Below are positions 58,962 to 64,000 of a DNA stretch of 64,000 nucleotides, one piece after another (the first letter of the stretch is position 1; every line of letters begins with the position of its first letter). Location: positions 124,001-188,000 of the forward strand of contig NZ_OY726394.1 of the NCBI RefSeq assembly GCF_963378075.1, in the 5' to 3' direction. The position numbers were made by a program, and so were the translations under genes. Source of the DNA: Mycolicibacter sp. MU0083 (GTDB lineage: Bacteria; Actinomycetota; Actinomycetes; Mycobacteriales; Mycobacteriaceae). The notes beneath the pieces were generated by a model. That model did not search any database. It was given only the letters and a program-made list of their open reading frames with translations, and was not told where the DNA came from.

Positions 58962-59539
58962 AAGTGATCACGATCAGCGGCGGGCTGCGCGAGCCGTCGT
59001 CGACCCGGCTGCTGGCCGACCGGCTCGGCGCGGCGGTAAGCGCCGGACCGGCCGGTGTCGATGTCGAGGTGGTCGAGCTGCGGCTGTTGGCCCGGGCGAT
59101 CACCGACGCCATGCTGACCGGGTTCGCCGCACCGGAGTTGCAGGAGGTGTTCGACGCGATCGCCGGCTGTGACGGGCTGATCGCGGTGACGCCGACGTTC
59201 AACGCGACGTTCAGCGGCCTGTTCAAGTCGTTCTTCGATGTGCTGCCCGAACAGACGCTGCACGGAACGCCGGTGCTGATCGCGGCCACCGGCGGGACCG
59301 AGCGCCACAGCATGGTGCTCGACCACGCCCTGCGCCCGATGTTCGCCTACCTACATGCCCTGGTCTCGCCGACCGGGGTCTACGCCGCGACGTCGGACTT
59401 CGGTGCGCCCGGGCTGTCCGAGCGAATCACCAAGGCGGCCAACGAATTCACCGGATTGCTAGAACTGCGCGGTCCGCACCGCAACGATACGGTCAGCGCA
59501 GAACTCGATGAGATGAACCGCCTGCTCGCAGGCGCCTAA
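58958..59539 (+). CDS. NAD(P)H-dependent FMN reductase partner
   Basis: A 193-residue flavodoxin-fold reductase. The N-terminal FMN loop is ITISGGLREPSSTRLLADRL and the second loop is IAVTPTFNATFSGLFKSFFD, followed by LIAATGGTERHSMVLDHALR. It would make reduced FMN for the upstream monooxygenase. The ATG overlaps the upstream stop (ATGA), which fixes a near equal supply of both components. Confidence 0.85.
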   Translation: MKVITISGGLREPSSTRLLADRLGAAVSAGPAGVDVEVVELRLLARAITDAMLTGFAAPELQEVFDAIAGCDGLIAVTPTFNATFSGLFKSFFDVLPEQTLHGTPVLIAATGGTERHSMVLDHALRPMFAYLHALVSPTGVYAATSDFGAPGLSERITKAANEFTGLLELRGPHRNDTVSAELDEMNRLLAGA

Positions 59540-59556
59540 CAAAAGGAGTAACGGAG

Positions 59557-60159
59557 ATGACGAAACTGGCGGTTATCTACTATTCGGCCACCGGACACGG
59601 CACCGCGATGGCGCAGCGCATCGCCCGGGCCGGCGAGGCGGCCGGCGCCGAGGTGCGGGTGCGGCACATCGCCGAGACGCGTGATCCGGAGACTTTCGCC
59701 CAGAACCCGGCGTGGACCGCCAATCACGCCGCGACCAAGGACCTGCCGGCGGCCACCGGAGACGACATCGTCTGGGCCGACGCGGTGATCTTCGGATCGC
59801 CCACCCGATTCGGTTCCCCCGCAGCACAATTCCGCAACTTCCTGGACGGGCTCGGCGGGCTGTGGGCCCAGGGTGCCCTGGCCGACAAGGTCTACGCCGG
59901 CTACACCTCCAGTCAGACCGCACACGGCGGGCAGGAGGCCACCCTGCTCAACCTCTACGTCTCACTGATGCACTTCGGTGGCATCCTGGTCCCGCCCGGC
60001 TACACCGACCCGATCAAGTTCGCCGACGGCAACCCCTACGGGGTCGGGCACATCACCGGCCCGAACAACCAGAACGAGCTCAGCGACGCCACGCTGGACG
60101 CCCTCGACCACCTGGCCACCCGGGTGGTGGGAGTGGCCGCCAAACTCGCCGCCGGCTGA
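59557..60159 (+). CDS. wrbA: NAD(P)H:quinone oxidoreductase WrbA
   Basis: A 200-residue flavodoxin-like quinone reductase. The FMN phosphate loop is VIYYSATGHGTAMAQRIARA; the family blocks GSPTRFGSPAAQFRNFLDG and YTSSQTAHGGQEATLLNLY are nearly textbook WrbA. It reduces quinones by two electrons to avoid redox cycling. A good ribosome site, AAAAGGAG, precedes the ATG. As third gene of the MarR-linked operon it may deal with quinone products of the monooxygenase. Confidence 0.9.
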   Translation: MTKLAVIYYSATGHGTAMAQRIARAGEAAGAEVRVRHIAETRDPETFAQNPAWTANHAATKDLPAATGDDIVWADAVIFGSPTRFGSPAAQFRNFLDGLGGLWAQGALADKVYAGYTSSQTAHGGQEATLLNLYVSLMHFGGILVPPGYTDPIKFADGNPYGVGHITGPNNQNELSDATLDALDHLATRVVGVAAKLAAG

Positions 60160-60173
60160 GCCCGACCGGCCGG

Positions 60174-61556
60174 TCAAGCCACCCAGACGGTCTTGAGGTT
60201 GCAGAACTCGCGGATGCCCTGCCCCGACAGCTCCCGGCCGTAACCGGATCGCTTGATCCCGCCGAACGGCAGCTCCGGGTAGGACACCGTCATGCCGTTG
60301 ATGAAGACCTGACCGGCCTCGATCTCGTCGGCGAACCGGCTGATCTCGGCCTCGTCGCGGGTCCAGGCATTGGAGCCGAGCCCGAACGGGGTGGCGTTGG
60401 CGATCTCGATGGCCTCATCGATGTCGGCGGCCCGATACACCGATGCGACCGGGCCGAACACCTCCTCGGTGAACAGCGCCATGTCGCGGGTGATGTCGGT
60501 GATCACCGTCGGCGGGTAGAACCAGCCCGGGCGATCCAGGCGCTTGCCGCCGCAGCGGATCACCGCGCCGGCGGCCGCGGCGTCGTCGACCTGCTGGGCG
60601 ACCTCGTCGCGGCCGGATTCGGTCGCCAACGGCCCGACGTCGGTGTTCGGGTCGGTCGGGTCACCGACCCGCAGGGCGGCCATCTGCTCGGTGAACTTCG
60701 CCACGAACTCGTCGTAGACATCGGTGTGGACGATGAATCGCTTTGCCGCGATGCAGGATTGGCCATTGTTCTGCACCCGTGCGGTAACCGCGGTGCGGAC
60801 CGCGGATTCCAGGTCGGCCGACGGCATCACGATGAACGGGTCACTGCCGCCCAACTCCAGCACGGTGTGCTTGACCTCGTCGCCGGCGATCGCCGCCACC
60901 GCCCGTCCGGCCGGCTCACTACCGGTCAGGGTGGCCGCCGCCACCCGCGGGTCCCGCAGCACCCGCTCGACGGCACCGGAACCGATCAGCAGAGTCTGGA
61001 AGCAGCCGTCGGGAAAACCGGCCCGCGCCAACAGGTCCGCGAGATACAGCGCGGTCTGCGGGACGTTGGAGGCGTGCTTGAGCAGCCCGACGTTGCCGGC
61101 CATCAGGGCCGGCGCGGCGAAACGCACCGCCTGCCACAGCGGGAAGTTCCACGGCATCACCGCCAGTACCACGCCCAACGGCTGGTAGCGGGCGAACGCC
61201 CGCGACGCGTTGACCTTCGACGCGTCGGCGGCGGCGTCGGCGAGCAGCTGCTCGGCGTGGTCGGCGTAGAAATGGAAGCCCTTGACGCACTTGAGTGCCT
61301 CGGCCTTGGCCGAGGCCAGGGTCTTGCCCATCTCGAGTGTCATCATCGCGGCGACGTCGTCGGCCTCGGCCTCGAGCAGGTCGGCCGCGGCGTGCGTCCA
61401 GGCGGCGCGCTGCGCGAAGTCGGTGCGGCGGTAGTCGGCGAAGCGGTCCGCCGCCCGCGCGATCGCGGCGTCGATCTGTGCGTCGGTGGCTGCGGTGAAC
61501 GTTTTCACCGTTTCACCGGTAGCCGGATTGGTCGTGGCGATCGATGGTGCGGACAC
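60174..61556 (-). CDS. gabD1: Succinate-semialdehyde dehydrogenase (NADP+) GabD1
   Basis: A 460-residue aldehyde dehydrogenase of the short GabD1 type. Motifs: VLAVMPWNFPLWQAVRFAAP, the cofactor TLTGSEPAGRAVAA, catalytic Glu in TVLELGGSDPFIV, catalytic Cys in NNGQSCIAAKRF and the end PFGGIKRSGYGRELSGQG. Almost identical blocks are recalled for Rv0234c. It turns succinate semialdehyde into succinate, bypassing alpha-ketoglutarate dehydrogenase in the TCA cycle. GTG 61556 follows AAGGAGGA closely. It is convergent with wrbA. Confidence 0.9.
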   Translation of the reverse strand: MSAPSIATTNPATGETVKTFTAATDAQIDAAIARAADRFADYRRTDFAQRAAWTHAAADLLEAEADDVAAMMTLEMGKTLASAKAEALKCVKGFHFYADHAEQLLADAAADASKVNASRAFARYQPLGVVLAVMPWNFPLWQAVRFAAPALMAGNVGLLKHASNVPQTALYLADLLARAGFPDGCFQTLLIGSGAVERVLRDPRVAAATLTGSEPAGRAVAAIAGDEVKHTVLELGGSDPFIVMPSADLESAVRTAVTARVQNNGQSCIAAKRFIVHTDVYDEFVAKFTEQMAALRVGDPTDPNTDVGPLATESGRDEVAQQVDDAAAAGAVIRCGGKRLDRPGWFYPPTVITDITRDMALFTEEVFGPVASVYRAADIDEAIEIANATPFGLGSNAWTRDEAEISRFADEIEAGQVFINGMTVSYPELPFGGIKRSGYGRELSGQGIREFCNLKTVWVA

Positions 61557-61669
61557 GGTCCTCCTTCGTCAGGGCGTTGCGGTGTGGCGAGTGCTGTCCA
61601 GCCTGCCACCATCGAACCGCGTAGGCTCGCGACGAGCCAGCCTCAGTACATCGATACGGGAGTCTCCGG

Positions 61670-62590
61670 ATGCGTTTCAACCCCCCGCCCAATTGGCCGC
61701 CGCCGCCACCTGGCTGGGCGCCGGACGCCAACTGGGCGCCCGATCCGACCTGGCCGCCCCCGCCGCCCGGGTGGCAACTGTGGGTCGACGACGGTCTTGG
61801 TACGCCTCCCGGGGCCTACCCGCCGGCCGGGGTGCCGTGGCCGGTGCCGGAGTCTAAGGCCAGGTCACGCACGGTGTTGTGGCTGTCGCTGGCCGCCGCG
61901 GCGGTGGTCGTGGTGGTGGTTGCCGGTCTGCTGCTGAGTGTCGGGGGGCGGCTCACCGCCGAGGACAAACCGTCCCGTAAACCCGACATCACCGAGCTGA
62001 CGTCGGGGATGCTGGTCGAGCGGGCATCCTTCCCCGACCCGACCGGCGGCAAGTGGATCAGCGGGGTGAACAGCGCCGGCGACGCTCCGTCGGAGATGCC
62101 GAACCTGACCGTCGACCCGCCCGAATGTGCCGACTTCTACTCGAGCCCGGATTCGGCGACCCAGACGGCCACCGCCACGCTGGCCAAGCTGCAACCCGGC
62201 GGCCTGCACTCGATGCGGGTGCGGCTGGCGTTGACCCCCGATCATCCCGACCTGAAGCGGTTCGTGGAGAAGTGCCAGACGTTCACCCAGACCTTCGAGT
62301 CGGGCGGACGTTCGGTGACCACCGATATTCAGATGGAAACCCTCGACGTCGACGGAGTGCCGCCGTGGGCGGTGGCCACCGTGATCAGCAGCGCCAGCAA
62401 GACGCAGCTGCGGTTGCCGATCTCGATCACCGCGGCGACCATCTCCGGCTATTACCGCGGGGTGCTGGTGATCGCCACCAGCAACGACATCGGACTGCGC
62501 AGGGACAACGACAGCGAGGACACCACGCACGCCGAGGACTTGGTGCAGCTGTTCAACACCCAGATCGAAAAGCTGGAAGCCGTCGAATAG
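61670..62590 (+). CDS. Proline-rich single-pass membrane protein with extracytoplasmic domain
   Basis: A 306-residue protein. The cytosolic N terminus has two Trp/Pro repeats (PNWPPPPPGWAP and PTWPPPPPGWQLW), a module common in actinobacterial membrane proteins. A membrane helix lies at residues 68-91. The outside part, about 210 residues, has two Cys (PPECADF and EKCQTF) that may pair, and resembles mycobacterial sensor-like or lipoprotein LpqN-type domains without clear identity. It takes the place of Rv0235c next to aftD. Function unknown. Confidence 0.65.
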   Translation: MRFNPPPNWPPPPPGWAPDANWAPDPTWPPPPPGWQLWVDDGLGTPPGAYPPAGVPWPVPESKARSRTVLWLSLAAAAVVVVVVAGLLLSVGGRLTAEDKPSRKPDITELTSGMLVERASFPDPTGGKWISGVNSAGDAPSEMPNLTVDPPECADFYSSPDSATQTATATLAKLQPGGLHSMRVRLALTPDHPDLKRFVEKCQTFTQTFESGGRSVTTDIQMETLDVDGVPPWAVATVISSASKTQLRLPISITAATISGYYRGVLVIATSNDIGLRRDNDSEDTTHAEDLVQLFNTQIEKLEAVE

Positions 62591-62605
62591 CCCTTCTTCG
62601 CGACC

Positions 62606-62626
62606 GTGTCGTTGGGTACGCGACAC
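62606..62626. terminator. Hairpin between convergent genes
   Basis: GTGTCG and CGACAC pair across a 9-base loop, 15 bases beyond the membrane-protein stop and before the end of aftD. No U-tract. A weak terminator candidate. Confidence 0.35.
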
Positions 62627-62682
62627 TCCGTGAGGAGCGGATCAAGTCGCATGCTCGGTGGTGCGGGCGACCAGCGCCGTGC

Positions 62683-64000
62683 CTAGGGGCGCTGGCCCGC
62701 TTCGCCCGACTCCGTCGGTCTTGCGACCAGCGCCGTCGCCACCAGGGCCGCGACCGAGACCAGCGCCGCCAACTGCACTCCCGCGGAATGCCCGGCATAA
62801 CCCTCCACCGACCGCCACGGATGCCGACAGAGCGCCGCGCCCGCCAGGATCAGCCCGCCCGCACTCAGCCCCAGCCGGGCCGCATCGAACGCCCGCGGGA
62901 AATTCCGCAACCCGGACAGCAACGCCAGTACGGCCCCGAACACCGCGGTCCCGACGATCCCCGAGATCAGGAAACCGACCGTCAGTGCGGCACCGATCCC
63001 CGTCCGACGGCCGGGCCGCCACGGCTGGGCCGGCGGTCCGGGGCAGTAGGGCCGCCGCGACGGCCACCAGGCCAGCGCCGCCAGCAGCGGCAACAACGCC
63101 AGCCCGCCGGCCAGCCCCGCCCGGTAGGCCCGGTTGGGTCCGAACGTCAGCGTGACCGTGCCCTCGAGGCCCGCGGGCAGCACGAAACCCTGCTGCCACC
63201 CGTTGATCGCGACCGGGACCAGAACGCCGCCGTCGGGGCTGCGGGCCGACCACCCGCCGTTGATGCTCTCCGGAACCACCAGCACCCGGGCGTGCGTCGA
63301 TGCCGGCACCGACACCTCACGCCGGGCCGGGCCCCACGCCCCCAGCACCGCGGGGTTCGTTGCGGTCGCACGGTCGCTCGCCGTCGAGGTGGACAGTGTC
63401 GCGCTGTCGATCACGAATGCCGGGCCCGGGCTGATCAGCAACTCCTGCTCGCCCGGCGGCAGCGCGATCGGATTCTGGTCGCAGGCCTGCGCGGCCACCG
63501 GTTCGTCGTCGAGCAGCGCGCCGACGGTGGTGCTGATCGAGGTGCGCACGAACCGGCCGGCGATCGCGATGATCGGCCCGTGTGCGCAGTCGACGGTCAC
63601 TTTGCGCGCCCGGTTGCGGGCGGGGTCGGCCGGTGCCACCGGGCGTCCGTCGGCGCCGAGCACGGTGACCTCGGCCAGCCCCGGCGGCTTGAGCTGATCG
63701 AAGCCGATCGCCGTCCGGTCGATCACGTCCTCCCAGTCCAGCAGGCTGACCGCCACGGTGTCGGTGACATGCGGCAGCAACGCCAGCTCGCCGGATTCGG
63801 GCAGCTCCCGGATCTGCGGGCCGGTGCCGAGGTCGACGGCCACCAGGGTGGGATGGGCCGGCAGTGGAGACCGACTGGGCGTCAACCGCACTCCGGTCAC
63901 CTTGACCGGTTTGGGCAGCGTGACCGTCAGCGTCGGCGGGGACCGATGGGCGACCACCCGTTGCGACGCCGTCCACGCCGTACCCGGGTCGCCGTCCGCG
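62683..64000 (-). CDS. aftD: Arabinofuranosyltransferase AftD, C-terminal part
   Basis: The frame is open to the right edge, so the N-terminal two thirds of this roughly 1400-residue enzyme are missing. The 439 residues seen begin in a carbohydrate-binding-like region (DGDPGTAWTAS, a discoidin-type phrase). They run through beta-rich extracytoplasmic domain with INGGWSARSPDGGVLVPVAI, and end in four membrane helices from about residue 290 on (GLAGGLALLPLLAALAWW and later). AftD adds alpha-1,3/1,5 arabinofuranose to arabinogalactan and lipoarabinomannan. The call uses that domain order and the synteny with Rv0236c. Confidence 0.82.
   Translation of the reverse strand, partial: ADGDPGTAWTASQRVVAHRSPPTLTVTLPKPVKVTGVRLTPSRSPLPAHPTLVAVDLGTGPQIRELPESGELALLPHVTDTVAVSLLDWEDVIDRTAIGFDQLKPPGLAEVTVLGADGRPVAPADPARNRARKVTVDCAHGPIIAIAGRFVRTSISTTVGALLDDEPVAAQACDQNPIALPPGEQELLISPGPAFVIDSATLSTSTASDRATATNPAVLGAWGPARREVSVPASTHARVLVVPESINGGWSARSPDGGVLVPVAINGWQQGFVLPAGLEGTVTLTFGPNRAYRAGLAGGLALLPLLAALAWWPSRRPYCPGPPAQPWRPGRRTGIGAALTVGFLISGIVGTAVFGAVLALLSGLRNFPRAFDAARLGLSAGGLILAGAALCRHPWRSVEGYAGHSAGVQLAALVSVAALVATALVARPTESGEAGQRP

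Noticed and set aside
60164..60175. Perfect 12-bp palindrome GACCGGCCGGTC between wrbA and gabD1
   Set aside because: No room for a loop, high GC makes such palindromes common, and there is no promoter for it to control.
1..64000. tRNA, rRNA, insertion sequences, integrases, att sites and phage genes
   Set aside because: Looked for across the window on both strands and not recognised; no transposase-like protein and no flanking direct repeats at the accessory blocks.

Overview
The window is chromosomal DNA from a mycobacterium, probably a non-tuberculous species of the Mycolicibacterium/Mycolicibacter type. It is high-GC throughout, and its gene order follows the M. tuberculosis interval Rv0199 to Rv0236c. 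Gene names and Rv numbers come from recognising protein sequences and gene order by memory; no database search was run.

Layout. 1-14.3 kb is a conserved cell-envelope and iron block: omamA (partial) and omamB, an XRE regulator, mmpL11, the Rv0203-type hemophore, an Rv0204c-type membrane protein, an AI-2E family permease, mmpL3, an NYN protein, trmB and a pair of degenerate GTPase-like proteins. 14.4-17.9 kb holds pckA and fadD4. 17.9-22.4 kb holds two divergent secreted PGRS-repeat proteins that lack a PE domain, sitting where M. tuberculosis has fadD4 next to fadE3. 22.4-24.6 kb holds fadE3 and the Rv0216-type double hotdog protein.

24.6-32.3 kb is an accessory catabolic cassette: a TetR regulator with an N-terminal zinc motif, two hydrolases with Asp nucleophiles, a split transketolase, an SDR, and a pair of acyl-CoA dehydrogenases. 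32.3-36.0 kb returns to the backbone with lipW, lipC and the Rv0221-type WS/DGAT. 36.1-44.6 kb is a second accessory stretch: a P450, an acyl-CoA synthetase plus acyltransferase, an arylamine N-acetyltransferase (NAT) behind a KstR box, a secreted serine protease, a FadE5-type dehydrogenase and two unknowns. 44.6-52.8 kb is backbone again, Rv0223c to Rv0228, with an added DCC-type oxidoreductase.

52.8-56.2 kb carries two tandem MpaB/DUF2236 proteins and a TetR, with a duplicated operator. 56.2-62.6 kb holds php, a MarR-controlled LLM monooxygenase / FMN reductase / WrbA operon, gabD1 and a proline-rich membrane protein. The window ends inside aftD.

How the genes work together. Three themes recur. 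The first is building and exporting envelope lipids: MmpL3, MmpL11, AftD, the acyltransferases and WS/DGAT. The second is lipid, sterol or xenobiotic catabolism: many FadD/FadE proteins, a P450, hydrolases, NAT and Omam proteins that support Mce importers. The third is small regulator-operator modules (TetR twice, MarR, KstR-like) whose palindromes can be read directly. Several genes have a TANNNT -10 box 6-7 bases before the start codon, the pattern of leaderless mRNAs. No tRNA, rRNA, CRISPR, integrase or insertion sequence was recognised.
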